Assembly (NCBI GenBank): GCA_002179805.1
Contig: NAVB01000671.1
Location: 1-64,000 of the forward strand
DNA length: 64,000 bases
DNA from: Acanthamoeba lenticulata
Lineage: Eukaryota > Discosea > Longamoebia > Acanthamoebidae
Reading direction: 5' to 3'
Made by a program: the position numbers and the translations under genes. Numbering within the stretch: the stretch's first letter is position 1; the number at the start of each line of letters is the position of its first letter. The notes beneath the pieces were generated by a model. That model was given only the letters and a program-made list of their open reading frames with translations. It was not told the DNA's origin and did not search any database. Positions 32,086-42,400 of the stretch are shown here, piece by piece.

Positions 32086-34830
32086 TTACAAGAGAGTGGT
32101 GTGTGCGTTGTGTGAAGGCCGCTGGCCCCATAGGAGCTCGCCAAGCTCTAGTAGACCAGCCACAGCAGCGATCGCAGGCAAGTAGCGAGCAGCTGCTCCA
32201 ACAACATCGTACTCGTGCAAAAGAGTGAGGCACAGTGCCAAGCGTACAAACTCAGACGAACGCAAGCATTCGGAATGGGAGTAGGTCGAGAGGAAGCATC
32301 GCAGGAGGGACTGGTCGCAGCGGAAGGCGACAATATGCAGAGCCACCAGGTCGTACATGCGATGGCCGACCTTGGCATCGCCGAAGTCGATCAATCCGCC
32401 GAGCATCCACGCTGGAGTATCGTCACAAGACGTGGTGCGCCGAAGGATCACATTTGTTGCCGTGAGATCGCTGTGCAGCCAGGCTGCCTGCTGGGCCTCG
32501 AGGAAGGAATCAAGGTCCTCTGGTCGGGGCAGGTAGTCCTCGAGCTGATCTATGAGATGGGGAGGCAGACTGCCCCATAAGCGATGCGCCTCGACGCATT
32601 TGCGCCTCTGTCCTTGCATAAATCGCATGAAGTCCGCCCATGAGCTCGGCAGCCTCTGGTCGGGTGAAGAGGAAGCCAGCAGAGAAGATAGAGGGATGCT
32701 GTGTAGAACGGAGAGCCATCTTCCCAGCTCTCGCGCCATCGCGTCCTTTTCCTGAGGCTCCATGTGGTCCCACGCCGCCTCCAGGGTGTCACCGTCGACG
32801 AAGCTGATGACCAGGTAGGGCCACTGCTGTTGATCGCTCCCACTCAGCGCGTCAGGGCTTTGCCTCAAGGTGCCGTGCGCATAGAGAGTCGGGAAGTCCA
32901 GCATCGCCGCATTGGACGGAGGAATTGAAGAGAAGTAGCGCAGGACAGCCAACTCGCGATGGTAATGCCCGAGGGCCTCGGCATGATAAAACTTGACAAC
33001 CGCTCGGTTGCGCACCACAAAGGTCTGCCAAGAGGAACGTCCACATGTGAACATACGGCCGCAAAAAAGAGAGGCAGAAGGAGGTACCGGGTTGTAATGG
33101 CTGTGGCGCGGTGTCTCGAGTATGTCGTCAACCTCTAGCTCTTCGTCAAAGAGAGATATGAAGCATCGCCGCACAAGTCCACTCACTTCGCAGCTCGCAA
33201 CGTCATCGCCGGAGGCGTCCGCTTCTGTTCTGGCCACACGGTGCAGCACATTCACAACCTCTTGCCTGCCAGGCGTGCCTATGCAGTCGTCGATTTGTCG
33301 GACCAAATCCCACCGTTTGCAGGTCCACAGTCGATTCTTGAGGTGAACGAGGATCGCGGCTGGCAGACCTTCGCACAAGGCTTCAAGCTGCACCGTGGAG
33401 GCGTAGTGCGAGCGAAGGGAAACAGCGCACGAGTGTCCCACACTGAGGGAGGCCATCCACCACCCGGCAGGCACAAACAGCGTCTGGCCAGCTCTCTGCC
33501 AGTGGTTCGTGTGCCCGTACGTGGGTTAGAAGACGAGAGACTCAAGCAGATCACTGAACAGAACATACCTGCAGGCACTCAATGGGCTGGAATTCATGCT
33601 CCGTGAGGTGAGGACGGATCACCGAAAGCCAGCGCAGGACTTGCGGTGTGTAGTAAGGACTCGGCAATTCACGGACCGCCTCCTCTTCCTCCTGCATGAT
33701 GTGGATGAGTCTTTGTCATAGAACCTGAGGGGCCGGATGAGCAGTACCGAGAGGAGGAAGCGCACGCCTGGAGGACGATATCCAGGTGGGTACAAGAGCC
33801 AACGCCGTTCGCCTACCACCAATAGGTCTAGCGTCGACTGGCAGTACGGAACCTGCTGCCACGGTACACCTGCAGGGCTCACAGAGTGGGTCTAATGATC
33901 GCTCGTGCTGAGACGCCGCGGATGTTGGGCTATACCGCCACGGGGAGGTTCCAAGCACAAATAGTCCCGAGGCGGGCGCTTCTCCAGCGCGTCAAACAGG
34001 TCGCCAGTGAAGAAGGCGGCATTCCTGGGGAGGGGTACGGCAAAGGGAGAGGACCGGTGGGACAGGTCGTGCATCACGCAGAGAGGCGTTTCGTCCGCGT
34101 TTTCGGTCGCGTAGCGCACGAAGTTGGAGAACGTCATGGCCAGTTTGCTGTTGCTCTCAACAGGTGATACGCTCGAATGCGATGTGTGGAAGAAACGCAT
34201 GAGTGCTGGTGACGGCACGAAGCAGTCGTCGTTTCGGGAGGCAGCTGTTTCGCAGCTCAGCGTGACAAGCTCCTCCAGGGAGTGATGATCCAAGTGAACG
34301 GGATTATCAGCAAGCCCAACAAGCAATGCTGGTGTGTCCTCTGCACGTTCATGCTGGGCGAAATCCTCCGCCGACAGCATCAGAACCTTCAACGTGTCCT
34401 CATCATCCCCATGTGCCATTAGAGGGAGGTCTCTAGTTGACAAGAAGCGAGGAGATAGCTGCAGTCGTGCTATGGACCCTGCGTGGAGCAATGCTGAGTT
34501 TACCAAAACGTTGGTGCCACCCACTTGAGGACCAACCGCACCTGCGCAGGAGAAAATGCTCGGCCAGGGCGTAGGGACAACATCACGACTGGTGCGTAAG
34601 TGCCAAAATGAGTGAAGCCACGAATACGTAAAGGAGACAAGGCCCACGTCCTCGCTTCGAATCAACCGAAAGAGCAAAGCACGCCAGGGTCTCTGGTCCG
34701 TTGCCACGAGCAAGCGCAAGGTGCGTGAGGCCGCAGCCACTTGCAAAAGAAGCTTGGCAGCTTCATCGATCGTGTCCCGCACGGCTACACAGGTGAGCAC
34801 GCTGGCGACTACACAAGGGCTGAGTGCCAT
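32086..34830 (-). CDS. F-box / JmjC-like / APH-kinase-like three-domain protein
   Basis: From ATG 34830 an F-box-like start (LSPCVVASVLTCVAVRD...RPWRALLFRL) leads into a JmjC (cupin-type) domain. A 66-bp intron (33870-33935) joins LEPPRG in phase to GVPWQQVPYCQSTLDLLVVG and RRWLLYPPGYRPPGV. The next exons give IRPHLTEHEFQPIECLQ and GQTLFVPAGWWMASLSVGH. The C-terminal half is an aminoglycoside-phosphotransferase/choline-kinase fold: VVKFYHAEALGHYHREL, WPYLVISFVDGDTLEAAW, the catalytic loop AWLHSDLTATNVIL and metal-binding LIDFGDAKVGHRMYDL. Stop TAA 32086-32088. The JmjC iron ligands appear to be lost (see findings), while the kinase loop keeps its Asp residues. The F-box suggests SCF ligase contact; the kinase substrate is unknown. 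Confidence 0.78.
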
Positions 34831-35008
34831 GGCACCAGGACGACAGAGAAAAGGTGGGAGCGGGCCTGTCGGAAAAGGCTAAGGAAAATCGACATCGCTT
34901 TCGTTTTCGAGTTGTTCTGTTCTATTGTTCTTTTATTTGCGGGCCGACCAGCTGTTCTTGCCTTCGCGAAGTTCAGATCTTGTTTCTTTGTTACCCCTTC
35001 CACACTCC

Positions 35009-35657
35009 ATGGGATTGCACTTGCACAAGCCGAGCCTCATGGGGCTCCTCTTGCTCGTCCTTCAGTTCATTCTTTTGGTACGCTCCCCTCCACTCTTCCC
35101 TGTTCCGGAGAGGTTGGGTGTGGGCGTGTGAGCGCTCCGCCGCTGGTGCTCACCTCTCCGCGAGCGGCAGGTCTTGGCGGTAATGAACTTCATCTTCTCG
35201 GGTGAGATCCTCAGTTATGTGGTGGGTGCGCTCACCATTGTTCTGGTCATTTGTGGCGTTGTCGGTGTCTTGACCCGCCACCGTATCCTCCTCATCGCGG
35301 TACGCCTAGTGGTTCCTCCTTTCGAGCGGATAGGGCTCATCATTTAGGGAACCTCACGGGTTGGCATGCCTCTCCCGCTGGTGCAGTTTGGCATCTTCGC
35401 GTTGGTGCTGTTTGGTCTGGCCACGTTGAACTTCATCCTTTGTATCATCAACAGCTGTGGCGTTAGCACCCTGGTAAACGGAGGCTTCTTTATTGGGTTC
35501 TACGTACGCCATCGTCCCCCTTTCCTTTTGCTTGCGGCCTTTCGCTGCGCGTCCTCGTTGGGGCCTAACGCATTTCATTTTCCAGTTGTGCGTGTTGGCC
35601 TGCACCCTCTTCGTGTATGCGGAGGCCTCAGCCACTGCCGAGTACTCCAAGGTGTGA
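35009..35657 (+). CDS. Small four-helix membrane protein (tetraspanin/MARVEL-like shape)
   Basis: Four exons give about 130 residues with four transmembrane stretches: SLMGLLLLVLQFILL, SYVVGALTIVLVICGVVGVL, FGIFALVLFGLATLNFILCI and LCVLACTLFVYAEAS. There are short loops and a cytosolic tail ending SATAEYSKV. The start is ATG 35009, stop TGA 35655-35657; introns are GT-AG and about 80-110 bp. It lacks the tetraspanin CCG motif and long second loop, so the family is left open. Its 178-bp upstream region is shared with the divergent F-box/JmjC gene. Confidence 0.7.
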
Positions 35658-35734
35658 AGACGAGGTTCCATCACAGTGGGCCCCAATAAAACAACAACTG
35701 GAGTACTTTTAAGGGCTCGAGTGACGACACCTTG

Positions 35735-36958
35735 TTAGTCAACTAGCGCGCTGGCGCCGACATCCGTGGAGGCGGGAAACAGTCGGCTCAACACTTGCCG
35801 CTCGGCAGGCCCAAGCTCTGGGTGCCACACGTCCACCACAAGAGCCAGAGCGATGGGATTCGGTGGATCCTCTTCGCTTCGTCGCTCATCGTTGCCGCCT
35901 CTTTCGATCACCTGAGGCACACAGCCATCGCTCACAAAGCAGGTGCCAGCAGTCCACCTCTCTTCTGTGGAGCCAGCGCGAAGGGTCACGGAGACCTTTT
36001 GGCCCTCGGGAGCGTCCAGGATGAACCGGCACCGTAGCCGCGCGTTGGTCGGGCCGCAACGTAGAGCATCAACCTTGGCTTCGTTGTCTTGCTCCGATTC
36101 TGGGTTCTTGGTGTGCCTCTGCCTAAGCCCCTGGGCGTCGACCGGATCGACGTCCAACGCACGGGGAGCAGCATTCTCCTCGAGCACATGAAAGTAGACG
36201 AACCCGAAAGCGCAATCCCGCTGAGGCCAAAGCGAGTTCCAGAAGACGTCAGTTCCTGCGGTGCAAGAGCTGGAGGAAAGGGGAAGCAGGCACACCATGA
36301 GACTGTCGGCCGCGTGCTCCTCAAGCAACGCCATGGTTTGCGGGACGAGTTGAGCGTGTGCGTCGACCGCGGAGCCCTGATTGATGAGGTCCAGCTTCCA
36401 CTCCACGAACCCGCCATCCTCGTTGAGCTGCCGGCGCCATTTGGCCTGCTCGGTATTGCCTCGTTCATCCCATACCCGACGCGCCTCGGCCGCCGCTCGC
36501 AGGAGGGCTGGCGCGAGGTGGTCCACCCACGCCAGCGAACGGGACTCGTCCCCGTGCGGCTCTTGGCCTCTCTTCTCGACGGTGAAAGGGGTCAACCCTG
36601 TAAGGGGCAGCAGAGGAGACCAGGGAGAGGCCATCGTGGTGGAGGTGGCCAATCTCTTCACAGCCGGGCCGACACGCAAGGGAATCGTTGTGTTCACCAG
36701 GTCGTCGTCCTCGCGGACGAGATCAAGAAACGTTTGCCAGAGGTAGTGCTTGAAGCCTTTCACGGTGGCGGGGTCGGGCGAGAAGGCACAGCGCAAGCAG
36801 CCAGGTTGCAGACATATTTTCGATTTGGCCACGCCCCGCTTCGGCTTCTTTGGCGTCTGCTTGCGCAAGGATGGCCAAAAGAGAGGGAGGAGGGTGAACA
36901 CGAGCATGAAGAGCATCAGCATGCCAATGATCACAATCTCCACCGGAGGCAGCTCCAT
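35735..36958 (-). CDS. Membrane-anchored aspartyl/asparaginyl beta-hydroxylase-like protein, probably inactive
   Basis: An intronless 407-residue type II membrane protein. N-terminal IVIIGMLMLFMLVFTLLPLFW is the anchor and is followed by a basic stretch. The C-terminal domain aligns with aspartyl beta-hydroxylase (2-oxoglutarate/Fe oxygenase): LRCGPTNARLRCRF, GSTEERWTAGTCFVSDG and VVDVWHPELGPAERQVLSRL, the last being the family signature. The family's two iron histidines are replaced: HTGPTN reads RCGPTN (Arg300), and the His in the DDSFEHE segment is Pro348. The 48-residue spacing is close to the 46 between the two histidines of human ASPH. A catalytically dead relative is likely. ATG 36958 was chosen because the frame reads through upstream and the hydrophobic anchor follows at once. 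Confidence 0.72.
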   Translation of the reverse strand: MELPPVEIVIIGMLMLFMLVFTLLPLFWPSLRKQTPKKPKRGVAKSKICLQPGCLRCAFSPDPATVKGFKHYLWQTFLDLVREDDDLVNTTIPLRVGPAVKRLATSTTMASPWSPLLPLTGLTPFTVEKRGQEPHGDESRSLAWVDHLAPALLRAAAEARRVWDERGNTEQAKWRRQLNEDGGFVEWKLDLINQGSAVDAHAQLVPQTMALLEEHAADSLMVCLLPLSSSSCTAGTDVFWNSLWPQRDCAFGFVYFHVLEENAAPRALDVDPVDAQGLRQRHTKNPESEQDNEAKVDALRCGPTNARLRCRFILDAPEGQKVSVTLRAGSTEERWTAGTCFVSDGCVPQVIERGGNDERRSEEDPPNPIALALVVDVWHPELGPAERQVLSRLFPASTDVGASALVD

Positions 36959-37040
36959 CTCTCGCCTGGCGGCCGCAATAAATAAGCGACAGGCGAGAGA
37001 AAAAACGAGAAGAAACCAAAAACAAAAAGAAGCAAAAAAA
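36959..37040. promoter_or_regulatory. Compact divergent promoter, 82 bp
   Basis: Only 82 bp separate the two start codons of the intronless aspartyl-hydroxylase-like and methyltransferase-like genes. It is A-rich on the plus strand (AAAAACGAG...AGCAAAAAAA). No named motif can be assigned. Confidence 0.4.
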
Positions 37041-38150
37041 ATGGAGAAGGAAGAGCGACGCACACCACCGGGGGCAAAGCGGCAGAGGAAGTCAAAAAAG
37101 AGAAGAGAAGCACCTTCTTGTGCGTATAATAAGATGCGTGACGACGGTGAAGCAAACTCTCTCCTTGCGGCGGTGTCGCACGCCGCCTCACCTTCCCTGC
37201 AACGAGCGGTGTTGACGCCCAGCACAGCTTCCGAACACCCATTTGTTGCTGACCCGCGCGATCATGCCGAGACGCCCTTTGCGGCTTATCAGGACATTGC
37301 GCCCCTCCTCACTGCCCTCGCTGAGCGGCTGTACGGAACTGCGGCAGACACCGTGCACCAGCAGCAGCAACTGCTTCGCATCTACGACCCGTACTTCTGT
37401 GAAGGCAGCGTGGTCTCCTATCTCGGGCGGCTGGGCTTCACCAATGTGTACAATCGTAACGAGGACTTCTACGCTGTGGTGGCCGCCAACAAGGTGCCCG
37501 ACTTTGACGTGCTCGTCACCAATCCACCCTTCTCGGGCGATCACATGGCACGCATCGTGCAGTGGGCCGAGGGCTGTGGGCGGCCTTGGCTCATCCTCAT
37601 GCCCGAGTTCGTTGCCAACAAGCCCTACTACCACGACTTCCGCCACCGGTGCTCAGCTGCCGGGGTTCCCCTTCCCGTCTATCTCGGGCCGACCACGGAG
37701 CCGTACGTCTTTGCCGCGCCACTTCGCACGACCGACGGCACACCTCTCGTCGAGCAGCGGCCATCGACGGCCGTCGTCTCGGCTGCTGAGCTGCCAACGG
37801 CGGCAGCGTTGGCCCTCAGACCCCCAGCCGAGCAAGTCGAGGCGGCAAAGAAGAGGAAAATCGCGACAACGACAGAAACGCCAGAGGAAGCAGAAGCGAG
37901 AGTGCAAGCTGTGGCGCCTGGGTGCTTCCAGTGCGTGTGGTTCATTCAGCTCGGTGCTGCCCACAGCAAACCCGTACTGGAGCGGTGGCGGGAAAATGAG
38001 GAACGACAGGACGAGCCCAGAGCTACGCTGTCCAGCGAGATCAAGTTGCTCCCGAGACTCACAATCACCAAGAAGCTCACGCCAGCCGAACGACGATGGC
38101 GCAAGAAGCAGCGACGTTTGCAAGAGAGGGAAAAGGATGACGGAAAATAA
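37041..38150 (+). CDS. Adenine-type methyltransferase-like protein with NPPF motif
   Basis: An intronless protein of 369 residues from ATG 37041. The N-terminus is strongly basic (PPGAKRQRKSKKRREAPS), a likely nuclear signal, and the C-terminus is also basic. The core has LLRIYDPYFCEGSVVSYLGR (SAM-binding motif I position), GFTNVYNRNEDFYA, and DFDVLVTNPPFSGDH with the catalytic NPPF at about residues 161-164. PWLILMPEFVANKPYY follows. N-P-P-[FYW] marks methyltransferases acting on amino groups of adenine or of protein Gln/Asn. The eukaryotic family of this exact layout is uncharacterised to my knowledge. Basic tails suggest a nucleic-acid or ribosomal substrate; that is inference. Confidence 0.75.
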   Translation: MEKEERRTPPGAKRQRKSKKRREAPSCAYNKMRDDGEANSLLAAVSHAASPSLQRAVLTPSTASEHPFVADPRDHAETPFAAYQDIAPLLTALAERLYGTAADTVHQQQQLLRIYDPYFCEGSVVSYLGRLGFTNVYNRNEDFYAVVAANKVPDFDVLVTNPPFSGDHMARIVQWAEGCGRPWLILMPEFVANKPYYHDFRHRCSAAGVPLPVYLGPTTEPYVFAAPLRTTDGTPLVEQRPSTAVVSAAELPTAAALALRPPAEQVEAAKKRKIATTTETPEEAEARVQAVAPGCFQCVWFIQLGAAHSKPVLERWRENEERQDEPRATLSSEIKLLPRLTITKKLTPAERRWRKKQRRLQEREKDDGK

Positions 38151-38246
38151 AATTAAAAAAGAAAGCAAACTAGAAATATCTCGAATAAAATTGGATCAGA
38201 AACGACGAAAGAAAAGTAGTACGCACAACACTGCCGCGTGCACGAG

Positions 38247-39259
38247 ATGCTGCTGGTGTTCGATGATAAACACAAGGAGGACCTTGAGTTCCTGAAGACG
38301 ACCAATGTAAGCATTATAAGCGAATTTTGCAAAATCGCTGTCAATTTCATCAAATCGGGAGCCAACAAAAAGCTCTTTGCCGGTGCAGCTCGTATGGCTC
38401 CCCCCCCAAAAATCTCTTCGTATGACTCTCACAAGCGCACACTTGTGGGATCCTTGAAGAGGCGCTGAACGTTGACGTGGAGACTGTCGAGCACTGCGTG
38501 GAGGGGCTTGCCTACCTCTTCACAGAGAGCGCCAAGTAAGTCGAACTCCACGATGTTGAGTTGGTTTTACACTTGCGTTTATGAGCGAGACTCACACAGC
38601 ACGCAGGACACGGATAACAGAAATCGACTTTCTGGACTCGCTCATGCTGCTCTCCTTCCCGCAGGAACTGTCCCAGAAGATAAAAGAGGTAGAGACGATC
38701 ACCTTCACACTTTTGCCAGCTGCATTGGGTGTCTGCTGTGGTGCCCAAGAAGAGTGCTTTTCGTTGACTGTCTTCCTCCTCTGCTCGGGGCACATCTCCA
38801 CGTTCAGTTCTATTTCACCTCGCATGTCGAGATCCGAAGGGTGATTGCCGAGCTGTCCTTCTCCATTCCTCATTACCAGAGCCTTGAGTGGCGGCTGGAT
38901 GTTCAGGTCCACCAAACTTGCCAGCTTTCTCCCCTCCCCGTCAGTTGTGCGTACAGTGGCTCCGTGCTCACATCATCGCCCACCTGCAGGTTGGTAGCCG
39001 AACGGAGCACCGGCAAATGAAACCTGTCTTCACACTTCAGCTGGAGACCATGAGTGCCGGTACCTGCCAGCTCTCGCCTCCGATACATATCCAGCGTGTG
39101 TTCCTCACCACACAGGATGAATGCGTGCACACAGAGCCGAAGGTGGAAACTTTGCAGGCTGATTACAGCAATTTGAAGCACCTCTGCACCGAGTTGGAGC
39201 TCGCTCTTAGGGAAGCGCAGGCCGCTCAAACGAGGCGCATCATGAGGAACATCAAGTGA
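38247..39259 (+). CDS. COMMD2: COMMD2, COMM domain-containing protein 2
   Basis: It starts MLLVFDDKHKEDLEFLK, then SIISEFCKIAVNFIKSGANK and KLFAGAA. A phase-1 intron joins to ALNVDVETVEHCVEGLAYL and FTESAK. Later exons give DFLDSLMLLSFPQELSQKI, VEIRRVIAELSFSIPHYQSL, EWRLDVQ and the COMM domain (HIIAHL... QMKPVFTLQLE). It ends LRRIMRNIK-like (TRRIMRNIK) with TGA 39257-39259. The match to human COMMD2 is residue-by-residue recognisable over the N-domain and C-terminus. COMMD proteins form a heterodecamer within the Commander complex that recycles membrane proteins from endosomes. ATG 38247, five or six exons, 96 bp after the methyltransferase gene. Confidence 0.88.
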
Positions 39260-39411
39260 GGCGCCAGGATGAAAATATTAAATGCCTCTTGTTTTATTCA
39301 AATAAGTTTTTTGTCATTTTCTCGGTGTCGGCACAAAAGCAAGCTGCAGGAAGTCCCGGCAGTTGTGATTTCCTCTCCTTTCCAGCTTCGCGTCTCTCTT
39401 TGAAAGTCAGC

Positions 39412-42400
39412 ATGGATGGCCACCGACACAGACCTGGAGCGTTGCGCCAGCAAAACAAGCCGTTCAAAAGCGGCAAACATGCCACAAAGGGCGAGATCAA
39501 ACGCAAGGTCAAGGGTAGGACCGCAATCTCATCCGCAAGATTCTTCTACGATGCATTTTCATCTCACCTTCAAGATTTAACGTCTACTTGCCAAATCTAC
39601 AGGCAAGGTGGGCAAGCCGGGGACGGCTCAACGTGCTGGTGTGAAGAAGACCGCTGCGATTTCACGCGACAACCGAAAGAAGCAGCAGCACCTCAAAAGC
39701 ATGCAAAAGAAGGCCGAGGTTCTCCACAGCAAACGCCTTGGAACTGCCGCCGGCCCTCCGAAAATCATCGTACTATGATGCCCATCTCCGGGTTTCTTGG
39801 TGGATTCCCGAATTAATCTCCATTTTTTGTGTTGTGCTTCGCAGGGAATTGTTGGTCTTGGTGCCAATGCCGATCTCAAGTCAGCACGTGCTCTTTTGCT
39901 GGGTGAGGCCGCAACCCCCGTCCCTGCCGACCGCGTGGGTCCTATCACCGTCAAGTACTTGCACCACCGCCCTTGAGCTGCAGAGTTTTTTTGTGCTAAG
40001 CGCTTGCATCGCACCAGCTTTCCTGCCTTCAAGCAGCGCATGACTCTGTTCGAGACGCCGTTCGATATTGAAGCCGCCCTCGACATTGCCAAGGTTCGTT
40101 GCACGTGTGTTTTTTCATGAAAGTCCTTGTTGCTGATCATAGCTCGTTGTGTGCAGGTGGCCGACATCGTTCTCTTCGTCATTCCGGCCGTCGGCGGTAT
40201 AGACGCCACTGGTGAGGCCTTCCTATCGGCCGTCAAGGCGCAGGGCATGCCCTCTGTCCTGGTCGCTCTCCAGGCACGTCCCTCCTCCCTCGTGTTATTT
40301 CTGCTGTGGCTCGTCCTTCGGTGGCAGCTCTGTACTGAAGCGGCCGAACCATTCGCCTCCGTTCTGGCCATTCAAAAAGGAGCAAAAGCAAATTGTAACA
40401 TAACATCACCTACTGCTGGTGGTGGCCCTTTTGTAAGCGGTGTTGAGCCTCCACTTGTGGCTCCACCGTGGAAGTTAAGGGCCACATGTTTCTTTCGTCC
40501 CCTCACTCATTAGAATTGGCCTCGACCCTACTCGCCGCGATCGTGGCCACAATCGCGATCTCAATCGTCGCTTACACGGGATGGTTTGATATTGTGCAGG
40601 GCTTGAGCGCCGTTCCCCAGAAGCACAAAGCGGACGTCAAGAAGCAGGTCAAGGAGTTGGCCGAGTTCCACTTCCCCGATTTTGATCGCGTGCTTCCCCT
40701 CGATACGGCTGATGTACGCTTCCACGGCTTTTATGCAGAGTTTTGCGTCGTTGATGTCGTGCAGCAAGTCGTGCGTCTGTGTCGTCTCTTTCTGGACTCA
40801 CCGGACATGCTCTCCATGCGCGATAATAGGAGGCCACCCAGGTGCTGCGCTTCCTCTCGAACCTGCGCGTACGGCAGGTGCTGAGCCGTGAGAAGCGCCC
40901 CTACATCCTGGTCGAATCCCTCACCTTTGAGCCCACCGGCAGCCGGTCGTCCTCTTCGGGCCCGTTGGCCGAGACGACCACCACCCCCGTCGGCACGCTC
41001 AAGGTGTCCGGTATGCACCTCCCACCGGAAATCTCTTCTTTTGTGTCTTTTTTTTGTTTTTATTTTTGTTTTTTATTTTTGTGCCTATTGGCTGACATTC
41101 CCGCTTCCAATCTCCTCCGCCAGGCTATCTGCGTGGCGGACCGCTGTCGGCCAACGACTTGGTGCACGTGCCCGACTTTGGCGATTTCCAGATGTCGCAG
41201 ATCGACGGCCCGGCCGACCCGCAGCCCTTCAACTCGCGCGTGCCGAAGGAGGGTGTCAAGAAAGGCGAGGGCATGGACACAGAAGAGACCGCGGTCCACC
41301 AGAGGGATTCGCTCGAGATCTTGGACATGGCCGAGGCCGACAAGCAGGAGTCACTTCAGTCAGAAGTGGTCCCTGATGTGATGGCCAACGAGCAGAATTT
41401 GACTGCTGAGGACGAGGAGGAGATCATGTCCCAAGGTTTGGCGCTCCCCCACCACCACCATAGTCATCATCAACTGTTCTGGCCTTGATTAACTGGGCGC
41501 GGGCGCAACAGTGTCAAACATCGAGAGGAAGAGGAAGAAGAAGGTGCCCAAGGGTTACTCGGCCTACCAGGCGGCCTGGATCGTCGACTCTGACGAGGAA
41601 GAGGATGAAGAGGACGATGAAGAAGGTGAGGAGGATGAAGAGGGCGGAATGGACATGGAGGGTGCCGAGGAGAAGGGGCAGGGCGAGATGGGTATGGCTG
41701 GATCGGAACACAGCAACGAGCTCGACGCTGAGGAACAGGAGGGCCACGACGAGGACGAAGATGAGGAGTACGACTGGAACGATGGGCAAGATGGCACCGA
41801 GACCATAGATATGGAAGCGGCCGAGCTGTACGGCCTTCTGCCCTTCTTTTCTTCTGGATTGAGTACTGATTCCACGTGTGCAGGGAGCGCGAGCGTCTGC
41901 GGCTGGAGGAAAGCGAGGATATGAAGTGGCCGGACGAGGTGCAAACGCCCTCCACCATCAAGGCCAAGATCCGCTTCCAAAAGTAAGTACCACACCACCA
42001 ATTTCTCAGCAACGGACCTGTTGAGGAAGGCGACAGTTGCTAACCAGCTTCGCAGATACCGCGGACTCAAGTCCTTCCGCAACACGCCGTGGGACCCCAA
42101 GGAGAACCTGCCCCTGGACTACGCCCGCATCTTCCAGTTCAAGAACTTTACGCGGACCATCAAGAAGGTGCTCGAGGAGCGCGACGGCATCGTGGTACGT
42201 CTGCCTGCCCTCGTCAAGGCCTCGGTTGAGGACGTCCTGGTCTAAGCTGCGTTCATGGGCCAGACGGGCACCTACGTGACGCTTCACATCCTCAACGTGC
42301 CGCAAGCGCTGGGCGAGTGGATCAACCCGTCGCGGCCGTTGGTCGTGAGCGGCCTCTTCAAGCACGAGCACAAGACGTCGGTCGTCAACTTTGCCGTGCA

